A stretch of 64,000 nt of DNA from Propionibacteriaceae bacterium (GCA_017306015.1 JAFKJK010000018.1:180702-244701), one strand, 5' to 3'; counted from the stretch's first letter, positions 26,854-39,989 are shown. Translations and numbers: made by a program. Notes: generated from the letters alone by a model not told the origin.

Positions 26854-27480
26854 GTGACCACCGCTGACTTCTGGGAGCAGCGCTACGCGTCCACCCAGGT
26901 GTGGTCGGGACGGGTGAACCAGACCCTCGCCGAGGTGGCCCGCGGACTGGTCGTCGGCAGCGCGCTCGACCTCGGCTGTGGCGAGGGCGGGGACGCGATC
27001 TGGCTGGCCCGCGCCGGCTGGCAGGTGACCGCGGTCGACATCTCCACCAACGCGCTGGAGCGCGGACGCGCTGCCGCCGAGGCCGCGCGGGTGCCGTCCG
27101 GACGGATCGAGTGGGTCGCGGCCGACCTCGCGTCCTGGCGGCCCGCCGGGACGTATGACCTGGTCAGCGCATGTTTCCTGCAATCGCCGGTGAGCCTGCC
27201 GCGGACCGAGATCCTGCGCCGGGCCGCCACCGCGGTGGCCCCGGGTGGGAGCCTGCTGATCATCTCCCACGCCGAGATGCCGCCGTGGGCCAACGACCAC
27301 CACCACGAGCACGCGGACTTCCTCGGCCCCGCCGAGGAGGTGGCCGCGCTCGGCCTCGACTCCCGCGACTGGGACGTGGTGCTCGCCGAGGTCAGGGAGC
27401 GGGACGCGGTCGGCCCGGACGGCGCGTCCGCCCGGCTGAAGGACTCGGTCGTCCGGGCCCGCCGAGCCAGGAACGACTGA
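26854..27480 (+). CDS. class I SAM-dependent methyltransferase
   Basis: The 208-residue protein has motif I ALDLGCGEGGDAIWLA, an acidic motif II end VTAVDIS and a motif IV region DLVSACFLQSPVSLPRTEIL. It resembles small-molecule methyltransferases such as the TehB-like group. FWEQRYASTQVWSGRVN at the start is typical of this set. GTG 26854 was used; no strong ribosome site is visible. Substrate unknown. Confidence 0.85.
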   Translation: MTTADFWEQRYASTQVWSGRVNQTLAEVARGLVVGSALDLGCGEGGDAIWLARAGWQVTAVDISTNALERGRAAAEAARVPSGRIEWVAADLASWRPAGTYDLVSACFLQSPVSLPRTEILRRAATAVAPGGSLLIISHAEMPPWANDHHHEHADFLGPAEEVAALGLDSRDWDVVLAEVRERDAVGPDGASARLKDSVVRARRARND

Positions 27481-27601
27481 GGGCCCCCTTTCCCGTCGAG
27501 GGTCCCCTTTCCCATCGAGGGCCAGTGTTGCCGGCGTTCGCCAGTGCACGGGGCGTGGCATATGACCGGAAGGGTGGCCCTGGACGGGAGGGCTGGCCGT
27601 C
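27479..27601. repeat. cluster of 19-bp GAGGGYCCCCTTTCCCRTC repeats
   Basis: Two adjacent 19-bp units (27479-27497, 27498-27516) differ at two positions, and a third partial unit follows. Two further adjacent units, 27564-27582 and 27583-27601, are diverged inverted copies (about 15 and 13 of 19 positions match). The cluster fills the gap between two convergent genes, and the first unit overlaps the methyltransferase stop codon. It resembles a small BIME. Confidence 0.65.
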
Positions 27602-27606
27602 GGTGT

Positions 27607-28344
27607 TCAGTAGCGGCGGGCCAGCGCGACCGCCCGGGCGTCGTAGCCGCCGCCGAAGAGGACGGCGTGGACGAGCAGCGGGTGCAGCTGGTGCAGGCCG
27701 ACCAGGTCGCGCCAGCCGTCGGGGAGGTGAGCCGTCGCCGACGCGTAGCCGGCGTGGACCTCGTCCAGGTAGGGCAGGCCGAACAGCGCCAGCATCGCCA
27801 GGTCGGTGATCCGGTGGCCGCCGTGGGCCGCCGGGTCGATCAGGGTCGCCGATTCCCCGCTGAACAGGACGTTGCCGCTCCACAGGTCGCCGTGGATGCG
27901 GGCCGGGGGAGCGGCGTCGTCGAACTCGCCGGACGCCAGGCGCTCGGCGAGGGCTTCGATCACGTGCAGCCCGTCCCCCAATCCGGCCCGGCGCGCATAG
28001 GGCAGCACCCGCTCGGCCGCGTAGAACTCGCCCCACGTCGGGTGCGGACGCAACCTCAGCGGTGCCTCGCCGATCCAGCCGTCGCCGGACCACCCGTCCG
28101 GTCCGATCCCGAAGGCGGACGCGCCGGCGTCGTGGGTGACGGCGAGCTGCTCCCCGAAGCGGCGGGCGGCCCGCGCCGTCGGGGTGGTCTCGCGCACCCG
28201 GGTGACCGTGAGGTGATCAGGACTCACGTCGAGGACGCGGGCGACCGGTGCGCCGCCGTCCACGTCGAGCCAGCGCAGGCCGGCGGCCTCCACCTCGAAG
28301 AAGCCACTCGGAGCGCCCCGGCGGGACTTGGTGAAGCCGTCCAT
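27607..28344 (-). CDS. fructosamine kinase family protein
   Basis: The 245-residue protein matches the fructosamine-3-kinase-like branch of the aminoglycoside phosphotransferase fold. The catalytic loop is HGDLWSGNVL and the metal-binding segment LIDPAAHGGHRITDLAM. These kinases phosphorylate sugars on glycated proteins or small molecules, which triggers deglycation. ATG 28344 was chosen because the upstream gene stops 1 bp before it. It is the last gene of a three-gene minus-strand set. Confidence 0.87.
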   Translation of the reverse strand: MDGFTKSRRGAPSGFFEVEAAGLRWLDVDGGAPVARVLDVSPDHLTVTRVRETTPTARAARRFGEQLAVTHDAGASAFGIGPDGWSGDGWIGEAPLRLRPHPTWGEFYAAERVLPYARRAGLGDGLHVIEALAERLASGEFDDAAPPARIHGDLWSGNVLFSGESATLIDPAAHGGHRITDLAMLALFGLPYLDEVHAGYASATAHLPDGWRDLVGLHQLHPLLVHAVLFGGGYDARAVALARRY

Positions 28345-28345
28345 G

Positions 28346-29251
28346 TCAGTGCCGGCGCTCCGGTGCGGACATGAGGCCGGTGAACAACGCGGCGGCCCCG
28401 GCGACGAACACGGCCAGCGTCGGCGAGGGGAACCCGCTGAGGGCTGCGTCGGCGAGCAGTCCTGCGACCGGCCGTGTGTTCGCAGGAGCGAGCCCTTCCA
28501 TGACCGGCACGACCTGGGCCAGACCGACGGCCAGCAGCGCGGCACCGAGCATGCCGGCGCTGCCGGCGAGGATCAGGCCGCCCCGCTTGGTGGGCCAGAC
28601 CAGCACGACGGCGATGGCCAGGACCAGCACCAGCCACGGCAGCCACGCGGCCGTGGCGCCGAGCACCCGGTAGCCGAGCCGCGCCTGTGCGACCGTCTCG
28701 GCGTCCAGCTGGACGATGGTGACGGCCGCGTTCACCTCGGGAATCAGCCTCGCGAACGGGACGCCGGCCTCGACCAGGCGGTGCGTCACGGCGTCCGCGA
28801 ACGGGCCGAGCTGCACCTGGAGGGCGCCGTCGTTGAGCTCGAGCGTGCCCGGGTCGTCCGCCAGCAGCGACACCAGCCGGGCATGCGTGAGCCGCAGGCT
28901 GGCGGTCCAGGCCGCGTTGACGGCGTCGGAGGAGACCACCGCCAGGGTCGCGTCCGCGACGACCTGCCGGGTGGCCGGGAGCCGGCCGACCAGGCCAAGG
29001 CGTCCGGTGATCTCGTCGGTGAGGGACGTGCTGATCAGCTGGTGGAGCTCCGGGGCCTGGGCCAGCGGCGCGTACGTGGCCACGAACCGGTCGGTGTCGC
29101 TGACCTGCGACCAGGCCCAGCCGGCGACGAGCGACACCGGGGCCAGCACCATGACCAGGACGGCGAGGACGCTTGCCACCACGCGTCGCACGACCCCAGC
29201 CGCACCGCTGCTGCCAGCCACTGGCACCTCCCGTGTCCTCCGCCGTCGCAC
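28346..29251 (-). CDS. integral membrane protein with large extracytoplasmic domain
   Basis: The 301-residue protein has one N-terminal helix (about 24-46), a soluble region of about 150 residues beginning SDTDRFVATYAPLAQAPELHQLI, and three C-terminal helices. The SDTDRFVATxxPLA pattern is shared by a conserved actinobacterial membrane family of unknown function. GTG 29251 has GAGGAG 12 nt upstream, inside the preceding stop region; GTG 29227 with GGAGG at 9 nt is an equally good start and would give 293 residues. It is probably co-transcribed with its neighbours. Confidence 0.72.
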   Translation of the reverse strand: MRRRRTREVPVAGSSGAAGVVRRVVASVLAVLVMVLAPVSLVAGWAWSQVSDTDRFVATYAPLAQAPELHQLISTSLTDEITGRLGLVGRLPATRQVVADATLAVVSSDAVNAAWTASLRLTHARLVSLLADDPGTLELNDGALQVQLGPFADAVTHRLVEAGVPFARLIPEVNAAVTIVQLDAETVAQARLGYRVLGATAAWLPWLVLVLAIAVVLVWPTKRGGLILAGSAGMLGAALLAVGLAQVVPVMEGLAPANTRPVAGLLADAALSGFPSPTLAVFVAGAAALFTGLMSAPERRH

Positions 29252-29267
29252 CAGTGTCGCGTACTCC

Positions 29268-30251
29268 TCAGCTACGGGTGAACAGGGCCGAGATCCAGCT
29301 CAGGATCGTGTCCAGGCTCTCCGGGTCGAGGTGGGTGCCGGCCTCGTTGTAGCCGGTGCCGGGACTGGCCGCGACCTCGGCCGGAGTCCTGGCGTCCTGT
29401 TTGAAGACGTGGTTGGCGTCGGGCGGGAAGGCGAACGTGACGTTGGCCATCCCGGCCGCGGCGCGCCGCAGCGGATCACCGTCGGCGTGCACGTCGATCT
29501 GGACGTCCCGGCCGCCGATCAGGACCAGGGCGGGGACGCGCAGCGCCGGCAGCAGCTCGCCCGCCGACTCGACGAAGAGCTCCCTGGCGAACGGCAGGTT
29601 CAGAGGGCTGTCGAAGCTGGCCAGCACCATCCGGACGGGCTCGGGCAGGTCCGCGTCGGGAGCCATCGGGCTTCCGGCCGCATAGCGGGCCGCGGCTGCC
29701 TCGACCTTCGACATCAACTCGTCGGCTCCGGGCATGGCCGCGGTCTGCAGCGCCAGCTGCGAGAGCAGCACGTCGGCAATCGGACGGCCGGGCGGCGCGG
29801 CCAGGACGACGCCGACCAGCGGCGGATCCTGAACCGTGGTTGCGTAGTGCAGGACGTGCAGGGTGCCCTCGCTGTTGCCGAGTCCGGCGATCCTGGACGC
29901 GTCCACGAAGTCCAGGGACGCGAGCGTCCGGACGGCGGCGGTCAACTCGTCCAGGTGCGACTGCATGCTCAACTTGCCCATCAGCGCCGGCACGTTCTGT
30001 GCCGCATTCGGGCCCGAGGCGCGCTTGTCGTACCGCAGCGACGCGATGCCGGCGTCGGCAAAGGCTTCCGCGAACAGCCGTCCGCTGCCGTTGGTGCCGG
30101 GCAACAGCGGGGAGCGCCAGTCCCGGTCGGTCGGCCCGCTGCCCGCGACCAGCACCACTGCCGGGAACGGCCCGTCCCCGTCCGGGCGGACGGCCGTCCC
30201 TTCCATCGTGATGCCGTCCAGTTCCCAGCGCACTTCAATCGACGTCGTCAT
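29268..30251 (-). CDS. alpha/beta hydrolase
   Basis: The 327-residue cytoplasmic hydrolase has a nucleophile elbow GLGNSEGT with Ser127, an oxyanion region VAGSGPTDRDW and a probable catalytic His in DANHVFK. It resembles acyl-peptidase-like or YqiA-like esterases, and the substrate is not known. ATG 30251 was chosen over the longer frame because conserved sequence starts at its N-terminus. It is the first gene of a three-gene set and is divergent from the DUF559 gene. Confidence 0.82.
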   Translation of the reverse strand: MTTSIEVRWELDGITMEGTAVRPDGDGPFPAVVLVAGSGPTDRDWRSPLLPGTNGSGRLFAEAFADAGIASLRYDKRASGPNAAQNVPALMGKLSMQSHLDELTAAVRTLASLDFVDASRIAGLGNSEGTLHVLHYATTVQDPPLVGVVLAAPPGRPIADVLLSQLALQTAAMPGADELMSKVEAAAARYAAGSPMAPDADLPEPVRMVLASFDSPLNLPFARELFVESAGELLPALRVPALVLIGGRDVQIDVHADGDPLRRAAAGMANVTFAFPPDANHVFKQDARTPAEVAASPGTGYNEAGTHLDPESLDTILSWISALFTRS

Positions 30252-30302
30252 GCGTCCACTCTGGCAGGTGCGCAAAGGGGGAAGCCCAGGCAGCGAGCGG
30301 AG

Positions 30303-30311
30303 TTATCCACA
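30303..30311 (+). promoter_or_regulatory. consensus DnaA box TTATCCACA
   Basis: A perfect TTATCCACA lies between divergent genes, 52 bp before the DUF559 start. Only one copy is present, so it is not an origin. It may be a DnaA-titration or DnaA-regulated site, or part of the mobile history of the DUF559 gene. Confidence 0.4.
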
Positions 30312-30362
30312 GATTCGCGGCAGAGCTTCCGTCCGCGGGGCGACATCGGCTTCGCTGTGGGG

Positions 30363-31319
30363 ATGCGTCCTCCACGTCCGTGTCTCCTGCCGAGCCAGCC
30401 TGCGACCCGAGCTGTCCTCACCGCCGGCGGGATCACCGACGCCATGCTTCGTACCCAGCTGGCCAGCGGACGCCTGGTGCGGGTGCGGCAGAACGTCTTC
30501 ATCGCGGCCACCGACTGGCCTGCCGATCCGGCCGAGCAGTTCGTTCTCCGGGCGCGTGCCGAGCAGGCTGCCCACCCCGAGGCCGTGATCAGTCACGGCG
30601 CCGCAGCCGCGGTTCTGGCGCTGCCCAGCCCGGACAGCATGCGCTGGTTCGAGGGGCCGATCGGCATGACGGTGGAGGCCGGGTCGCGTCCGTTTCGTGA
30701 CGGCGTCTGCTACCACCGGGCGCCGCTGCCGGCGGGCCAGGTGACCACGGACGCAGCGGGCTACCGGATGACCTCCCCGGCCCGCACCGCCGTGGACCTT
30801 GCCGGATCCCTCGAGCTGCCTCAGGCTCTGGTGCTGCTGGACGCCGCCGCCCGGCAGGCGTGCGACCGGTACGTCTTCGAGGCCCGCCGGCGCGACTACC
30901 GCAATCCCCGGCTCGTGGCGGCGGCACGCGAACTGCTCAGCGAGGCCGCACGGACGATCCGGGCGAGCCGGCTCCGCCCTGCGATCCAACTCACCGAACC
31001 GTGCCGGGAGTCACCGATCGAGTCGCTCGCCGCCGGCCATTTCGCGCTGGCCGGGCTGCCGATGCCGCTGTGGCAGGAGCCGATTCGCACACCAGTAGGC
31101 ACGCTGTATCCCGACTGCTTCTGGCCCGAGTACCGGCTGGTCGGCGAGGCGGACGGCGCGGACAAGTATCGCGACCAGCAAGCCGCCGTCCGGGAGAAGG
31201 AACGCGAACAGGTTCTGCGCGACCTGGGGCTCCGCATCGTCCGCTGGCTCGGCAAGGAGATCATCGGACGTCCGCAGGTTGTGGTGGAGCGCGTCCGCCG
31301 GGAACTTGGTGCTAGTTGA
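30363..31319 (+). CDS. DUF559 (Vsr-like endonuclease) protein with AbiEi-like N-terminus
   Basis: The 318-residue protein has an N-terminal winged-helix-like region (GGITDAMLRTQLASGRLVRVRQNVFI) as in AbiEi-type antitoxin-like proteins, then a middle region ending SPARTAVDLAG. A C-terminal nuclease-like domain holds SPIESLAAGHFALAGLP, DCFWPEYRLVGEADGADKY and LRDLGLRIVRW. The E, D and EADG positions fit the Vsr/DUF559 fold. These genes are abundant, variable and often solitary in actinobacteria. Function unproven; defence or toxin-antitoxin links are inference. ATG 30363 was used; GTG 30357 is possible. Its last codons and stop lie inside a repeat. Confidence 0.75.
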   Translation: MRPPRPCLLPSQPATRAVLTAGGITDAMLRTQLASGRLVRVRQNVFIAATDWPADPAEQFVLRARAEQAAHPEAVISHGAAAAVLALPSPDSMRWFEGPIGMTVEAGSRPFRDGVCYHRAPLPAGQVTTDAAGYRMTSPARTAVDLAGSLELPQALVLLDAAARQACDRYVFEARRRDYRNPRLVAAARELLSEAARTIRASRLRPAIQLTEPCRESPIESLAAGHFALAGLPMPLWQEPIRTPVGTLYPDCFWPEYRLVGEADGADKYRDQQAAVREKEREQVLRDLGLRIVRWLGKEIIGRPQVVVERVRRELGAS

Positions 31320-31472
31320 CGGTGGTTATCAGCGTCCGAGCCGAGGACGCCTGCGCCAGGTGCTAGATGGTGGTGGTTGTGGAGGCTGGTTCGGGGCCGA
31401 CAACCACCATCAGCTAGCACCAGTGATGGGAGGGGCCACGGGCTGCGCTGACAACCACGACGATCTAGCACC
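31308..31472. repeat. four-copy 26-bp repeat cluster (GGTGCTAG family)
   Basis: Plus-strand copies are at 31308-31333 and 31359-31386; minus-strand copies are at 31396-31421 and 31447-31472. All share GGTGCTAG at one end and GTGGTTRTC near the other. The outer and inner pairs are arranged symmetrically about 31390, so the whole region can fold as a long cruciform. The first copy supplies the last codons and TGA stop of the DUF559 gene. It lies between convergent genes. Confidence 0.85.
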
Positions 31473-31481
31473 AAACGGACG

Positions 31482-33278
31482 CTACGAGTCGCCGACCCGC
31501 TCGGCGAGGTCCAGCCACCGGTTCTCCAGTTCGTCCTGCCGGGCCAGCGCGTCGTCGAGTTCCGCGCCGAGGGCAGCGAGCCGCTCGTAGTCGGCGGCCT
31601 GTTCGCTCATCAGCGCGTGCAACTCGTCGACCCGGGTGGCCAGCTTGGCGAGCTGGCCCTCCAGCCGGGCCAGCTCCTTGCGAGCCTGCCGCTCGGCTGC
31701 GGCATCGCTCGCCGCGGGGCGAGCGGCCCGCTGGGACGACCCTTCGGTCGGCTGGGGGATGGAGAGCCGGCGCCTCCGTTCGAGGTACTCGTCCACGCCT
31801 CCCGGCAGGAGGACGCACTTCCCGTTCCCGGTCAGCGCGTAGATGGCGTCGCAGGTGCGCTCCAGGAAGTACCGGTCGTGGGAGACCACGACCAGCGTGC
31901 CCGGCCAGGTGTCGAGATAGTCCTCGATGACGGTGAGGGTGTCGATGTCCAGATCGTTGGTGGGCTCGTCCAGCAGTAGCACGTTCGGCTCGGTCAGCAA
32001 CAGCCGCAGGAACTGCAGCCGGCGCCGCTCGCCGCCGGACAACTCCCCGATCCGGGTGACCAGGCGGTCGCCGCGGAATCCGAAGTCCTCCAGCAGGCTG
32101 GACGCGGACGACTCCACCCCGGTCGCGAGCCTCACCTGGCGCTGCAGCCGCTGCACGGAGTCGAGCACCCGCTCGGACTCGTCCAGCGGCTCCTGGCCGG
32201 CCCGGACCTGGGTGACGTCCTGGCTGAGCTCGCCGACCCGCAGCGTCCGGCCCTGTTTCACCTTGCCAGCGGTCGGACGCAGGTCGCCCGACAGCAGCCG
32301 CAGCAGCGTGGTCTTGCCCGAGCCGTTGATACCGATGATGCCGATCCGGTCGCCCGGCCCGATCGACCAGTCGACGTGGTCGAGCAGGGTGCGGTCGGAA
32401 AGCGCGTAGCTCACCGACTTCAGGTCGAACACGTCCTTGCCCAGCCGGGACGTGGCGAACTCGCGCAGCGTGATCGTGTCGCGCGCCTCGGGGACGTCGC
32501 GGATCAGCGCGTTGGCGGCGTCGATCCGGAACCTCGGCTTGGACGTCCGTGCCGGCGGGCCGCGACGCAGCCAGGCGAGCTCCTTGCGCAGCAGGTTCTG
32601 CCGCCGCGCCTCGTTCGCCGCGGCCTGGCGGACGCGTTCCGCCCGCGCCAGCACGTAGGCCGCGTAGCCGCCGTCGTAGGCGTCGACGGTCGCGTCGTGG
32701 ACCTCCCAGACCCGGTTGCAGACGGCGTCGAGGAACCAGCGGTCGTGGCTGACCACCATCATCGCCACGCCGGCCTGCTGGCGGTGGTTGAGGTGGTCGG
32801 CCAGCCAGGCGATCGCCTCCACGTCGAGGTGGTTGGTCGGCTCGTCCAGCACCAGCAGGTCGTGCCCGCCGAGCAGGACGGACGCGAGCGCCGCCCGACG
32901 CCGCTCGCCGCCGGAGAGTTCGGTGACCGGGCGGTCGAGATCGATCCCGGCCAGCAGGTTGGTGACCACCTCGCGCCGGGACGCGTCCGCCGCCCACACG
33001 TGGTCCGGACGGCCCTGGACGATCACGTCGCGCACGGACGCGCCGGCCGGGAAGTCCTCCGCCTGACCGAGGTAGCCGATCGACGCGTTGCGCACCACCC
33101 GTCCCGAGTCGGGTTCGATCGTGCCGACCAGCAGCCGCAGCAGCGTGGTCTTGCCGTCCCCGTTTCGGCCGACGACGCCGACGACGTCGCCGGAGTTCAG
33201 GCCGAGCGAGACCGAGTCCAGCAGGATCCGGGTGCCGAAGGCGAGCGTCAGCGACTCGGCGTTGACCAGGTTGGCCAA
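31482..33278 (-). CDS. ABC-F family ATPase (Uup/EttA-like)
   Basis: The 598-residue soluble protein has two ATPase domains in tandem and no membrane helices. Walker A motifs are GRNGDGKT and GINGSGKT, and each domain carries LSGGERRR and LDEPTNxLD. A charged C-terminal coiled coil (about 525-595) resembles the Uup DNA/ribosome-binding tail. ABC-F proteins act on ribosomes, some giving antibiotic resistance; no resistance role is claimed. TTG 33278 was chosen because it follows the upstream stop by 2 bp and begins just before the first domain (ANLVNAESLTLAFG). It is third in the lipA operon. Confidence 0.92.
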   Translation of the reverse strand: MANLVNAESLTLAFGTRILLDSVSLGLNSGDVVGVVGRNGDGKTTLLRLLVGTIEPDSGRVVRNASIGYLGQAEDFPAGASVRDVIVQGRPDHVWAADASRREVVTNLLAGIDLDRPVTELSGGERRRAALASVLLGGHDLLVLDEPTNHLDVEAIAWLADHLNHRQQAGVAMMVVSHDRWFLDAVCNRVWEVHDATVDAYDGGYAAYVLARAERVRQAAANEARRQNLLRKELAWLRRGPPARTSKPRFRIDAANALIRDVPEARDTITLREFATSRLGKDVFDLKSVSYALSDRTLLDHVDWSIGPGDRIGIIGINGSGKTTLLRLLSGDLRPTAGKVKQGRTLRVGELSQDVTQVRAGQEPLDESERVLDSVQRLQRQVRLATGVESSASSLLEDFGFRGDRLVTRIGELSGGERRRLQFLRLLLTEPNVLLLDEPTNDLDIDTLTVIEDYLDTWPGTLVVVSHDRYFLERTCDAIYALTGNGKCVLLPGGVDEYLERRRRLSIPQPTEGSSQRAARPAASDAAAERQARKELARLEGQLAKLATRVDELHALMSEQAADYERLAALGAELDDALARQDELENRWLDLAERVGDS

Positions 33279-33280
33279 GC

Positions 33281-34042
33281 TCAGCGGCCTCGCATCGCCT
33301 TGTTGACGCCCTTCATGTTGGGCAGCGGGCCCCGCGGGATCGGCGCCTTCGGCCGGACGGCGTCCAGGGCGCGCAGCCGGGACTTCACGTCGGCGACCTG
33401 GGCGTCGGAGAGCTTCTTGGGCAGCTTCTTGATCCAGCCGGCCAGGTCGGCGAGTGGCACCTGTCCCTCGGCGTCGCCCATCAGCACCGTCGTCACCGGG
33501 ACGCCGTAGGCGACCTGCTCGTGCTTCTTGACCTCGCCGGCCAGCAGGTTCTTCACCCGGGCAGCCGGACCCTCGGCGATCAGCACGATTCCGGCCGGGC
33601 CGACCGCACGGTGGACGACGTCCAACTGGCGGGTGGCAGTGACGGCCGGGGTGTAGGTCCACTTCTTCTTGTCGAGCATCCCCAGCGCGACCTCGGCCGC
33701 GCCGGGCTGGCCGGCATAGCGGACGAAGGTGGCCTTCTTGGCGCGTGCGGTGAGCAGGTACAGGTCGGCGGTGAGGCCGCCCATGACGCCGAGGATCAGC
33801 CACATCCACCACGGCGGCAGGAAGATCCCGACCACGGTCAGTACGACGACGACGCCGAGGAACACCCCGATCATCAGCGGGTTGAGCTGCTTGTCGACCT
33901 CGGCGGTGACCTTGTAGGTCTGCCAGATCTGCTTGTACCAGGGCCAGTCCCGGGGGTCGTTCGAGTTCTTCTTGGCCAGCTTGGCCGCCTTGACCTCGGC
34001 CTTCTGCCTCGCGGCCAGTTCCTTGGCCTTGTCGCTCGCCAT
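33281..34042 (-). CDS. DUF4191 membrane protein
   Basis: The 253-residue protein has a basic Lys-rich N-terminus (KELAARQKAEVKAAKLAKK), two membrane helices at about 57-75 and 79-97, and a C-terminal cytoplasmic domain. It belongs to DUF4191, an actinobacterial family typically next to lipA. Function unknown. It starts 4 bp after the lipA stop, so the two are co-transcribed. Confidence 0.9.
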   Translation of the reverse strand: MASDKAKELAARQKAEVKAAKLAKKNSNDPRDWPWYKQIWQTYKVTAEVDKQLNPLMIGVFLGVVVVLTVVGIFLPPWWMWLILGVMGGLTADLYLLTARAKKATFVRYAGQPGAAEVALGMLDKKKWTYTPAVTATRQLDVVHRAVGPAGIVLIAEGPAARVKNLLAGEVKKHEQVAYGVPVTTVLMGDAEGQVPLADLAGWIKKLPKKLSDAQVADVKSRLRALDAVRPKAPIPRGPLPNMKGVNKAMRGR

Positions 34043-34046
34043 CTCG

Positions 34047-35000
34047 CTACTCCCCGTCTGGTCGGACGTCGCCCGGCTGGGCGGTGCGCGCTGCCATCGC
34101 CTGCCGGTAGAGGCGTCCGGCCCGGTAGGACGACCGCACCAGCGGGCCGCTGAGCACGCCGGAGAAGCCTATCGCGGAAGCCTCGGCCGCCAACTCGTCG
34201 AACTCGTCCGGGGTGACCCAGCGGTCGATCGGGTGGTGGTGGACGGAGGGACGCAGGTACTGCGTGATCGTCAGCAGCTCCGTCCCGGCCTGGTGCAGGT
34301 CGCGCATGGCCTGGGAGATCTCCTCGCGGGTCTCGCCCATGCCGAGGATCAGGTTGGACTTGGTGACCAGTCCCTTCTCGCGCGCCCAGGTGAGCACCTG
34401 CAGGGACTTGTCGTAGCGGAAGCCCGGACGGATCTGCCGGAAGATCCGGGGGACGGTCTCGACGTTGTGGGCGAAGACCTCCGGGCGGGTGTCGAAGATC
34501 TGCTGCAGCAACTCCCGGCGTCCGGAGAAGTCGGGGGCGAGCATCTCGACGCCGACCCCGGGGTTGAGCAGGTGGACCTGGCGGATCGTCTCGGCGTACA
34601 GCCAGGCGCCCTCGTCGGCGAGGTCGTCCCGGCAGACGCCGGTGATCGTGGCGTAGCGCAGCCCCATCGTCCGCACCGACTCGGCGACCCGGACGGGCTC
34701 GGCGGTGTCGTAGCCGGACGGCTTGCGCGACTCGATCTGGCAGAAGTCACAGCGGCGGGTGCAGGAGTCGCCGCCGATCAGGAAGGTGGCCTCGCGGTCG
34801 GCCCAGCACTCGAAGATGTTCGGACAGCCGGCCTCCTGGCAGACCGTGTGCAGCCCCTCGTCGCGGACGAGCTGCTGGAGTTCACGGTAGTCAGGGCCCA
34901 TTCGCGCGGTGGTCTTGATCCAGGCCGGCTTGCGTTCGATCGGGGTCTGCGCGTTGCGCACCTCGAGTCGGAGCAGCCTGCGGGGCTGGGTGTCGGTCAC
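34047..35000 (-). CDS. lipA: lipoyl synthase
   Basis: The 317-residue radical-SAM enzyme inserts two sulfurs into protein-bound octanoyl groups. The auxiliary cluster Cys are C54, C59 and C65 ([12 protein letters not shown]) and the radical-SAM Cys are C80, C84 and C87 (CTRRCDFC). The C-terminal RSSYRAG Ser motif is present. GTG 35000 was chosen because a TACGAT -10 box sits exactly 6 nt upstream; the longer open frame upstream overlaps the beta-galactosidase gene and is spurious. lipB is 7.6 kb away, beyond a lactose-type locus. Confidence 0.96.
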   Translation of the reverse strand: MTDTQPRRLLRLEVRNAQTPIERKPAWIKTTARMGPDYRELQQLVRDEGLHTVCQEAGCPNIFECWADREATFLIGGDSCTRRCDFCQIESRKPSGYDTAEPVRVAESVRTMGLRYATITGVCRDDLADEGAWLYAETIRQVHLLNPGVGVEMLAPDFSGRRELLQQIFDTRPEVFAHNVETVPRIFRQIRPGFRYDKSLQVLTWAREKGLVTKSNLILGMGETREEISQAMRDLHQAGTELLTITQYLRPSVHHHPIDRWVTPDEFDELAAEASAIGFSGVLSGPLVRSSYRAGRLYRQAMAARTAQPGDVRPDGE

Positions 35001-35006
35001 CGGGCA

Positions 35007-35012
35007 ATCGTA
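35007..35012 (-). promoter_or_regulatory. -10 box TACGAT of leaderless lipA
   Basis: On the minus strand TACGAT (35012-35007) is followed by 6 nt and then the lipA GTG. lipA therefore has its own promoter and does not depend on the GH2 gene 53 bp upstream. Confidence 0.5.
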
Positions 35013-35053
35013 ACTGGCACCGCCGGATGCGCCGGCGCGAGCCCGCGGCGGGC

Positions 35054-38995
<3,942 letters not shown>

Positions 38996-39012
<17 letters not shown>

Positions 39013-39967
39013 CGACCTTCATCTGGATCGCGGCCAGGATCGCCACCATGATCAGGATCACGTACGACAGCGCCGCCCCGTAGCCGAAGTTCGGGTTCTT
39101 CTGGAACGACAGCTCGAACAGGTAGTGCGACATCGACATGGACGTGTACGCCGGTCCACCCTGGGTCAGGTTCCAGGACTCGTCGAAGAGCTGGATCGTG
39201 CCGTTGGTCGACATGATCGCCGTCAGCAGGATCATCGGCCGAAGCTGCGGCACGGTCACGTACCAGAACGTCCGCCACGAGCCGGCGCCGTCGATCCGGG
39301 CCGCCTCCAGCGTGGAGTAGTCCAGGTTCTGCAGGGCGGCGAGGTAGAACACCATGTTGTAGCCGGTCCAGCGCCACAGCAGGCCGAGGATGATCACGAG
39401 CCGGGCGGTGCCGGTCTGCCCCAGCCAGTTGATCGGCGAGTCGATGAAATGCAGGCCCATCAGCATGTCGTTGACCAGGCCGTCGGTCGAGAACATCGTC
39501 CGGAACACCAGGGAGTACGAGACCAGCGACACCGCGCAGGGCAGGAAGATCGCCGTCCGCCACAGGCCCTTGAAGCGCAGGTTCCGGTCGTTGAGCAGGT
39601 TGGCCAGCACCAGCGCCAGCACCAGCATGATCGGCACCTGAACGATCAGGTAGATGAAGGTGTTCTGGACGGTGAGCTTGAAGATCTCGTCGGCCAGCAG
39701 GCGCTGGTAGTTGTACCAGAGCGGCTCGGCGAAGTTCAGCCGGGTGCCGCGTCCGGTCTTCAGCGACAGGATGAACGCCTGGATCATCGGATAGAAGTTC
39801 ATCCACATGATCAGCAGCGCGGCCGGGAGCAGGAACACCCAGCCGGTGACGTTGCGGCGCTGCTCGATCCCGAAGCGGCGAGGGTTTGGCGGACGCGCCG
39901 CGCCGCCCTTCTTCAGCCGGGCCCTGGCGGTCGGGCGCCCGGTCGCTTGTACTGCCGGTGATGACAC
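38996..39967 (-). CDS. ABC sugar transporter permease (LacF/MalF type)
   Basis: The 323-residue inner-membrane permease has a basic cytoplasmic N-terminus, six helices and the EAA motif [25 protein letters not shown] at about residues 220-244. It pairs with the LacG-type permease. A strong hairpin separates it from the binding-protein gene upstream. No ATPase gene is in the locus. Confidence 0.92.
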
Positions 39968-39989
39968 AGGACTTCACCTTTCCAGCCGA

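Noticed and set aside
30303..30311. Replication origin
   Set aside because: Only one DnaA box is present, there is no AT-rich unwinding region, and dnaA, dnaN or gyr genes are absent.
31482..33278. Antibiotic-resistance ABC-F protein
   Set aside because: The C-terminal coiled coil and lipA-operon setting point to a housekeeping Uup/EttA-like role; no resistance-type interdomain linker was recognised.
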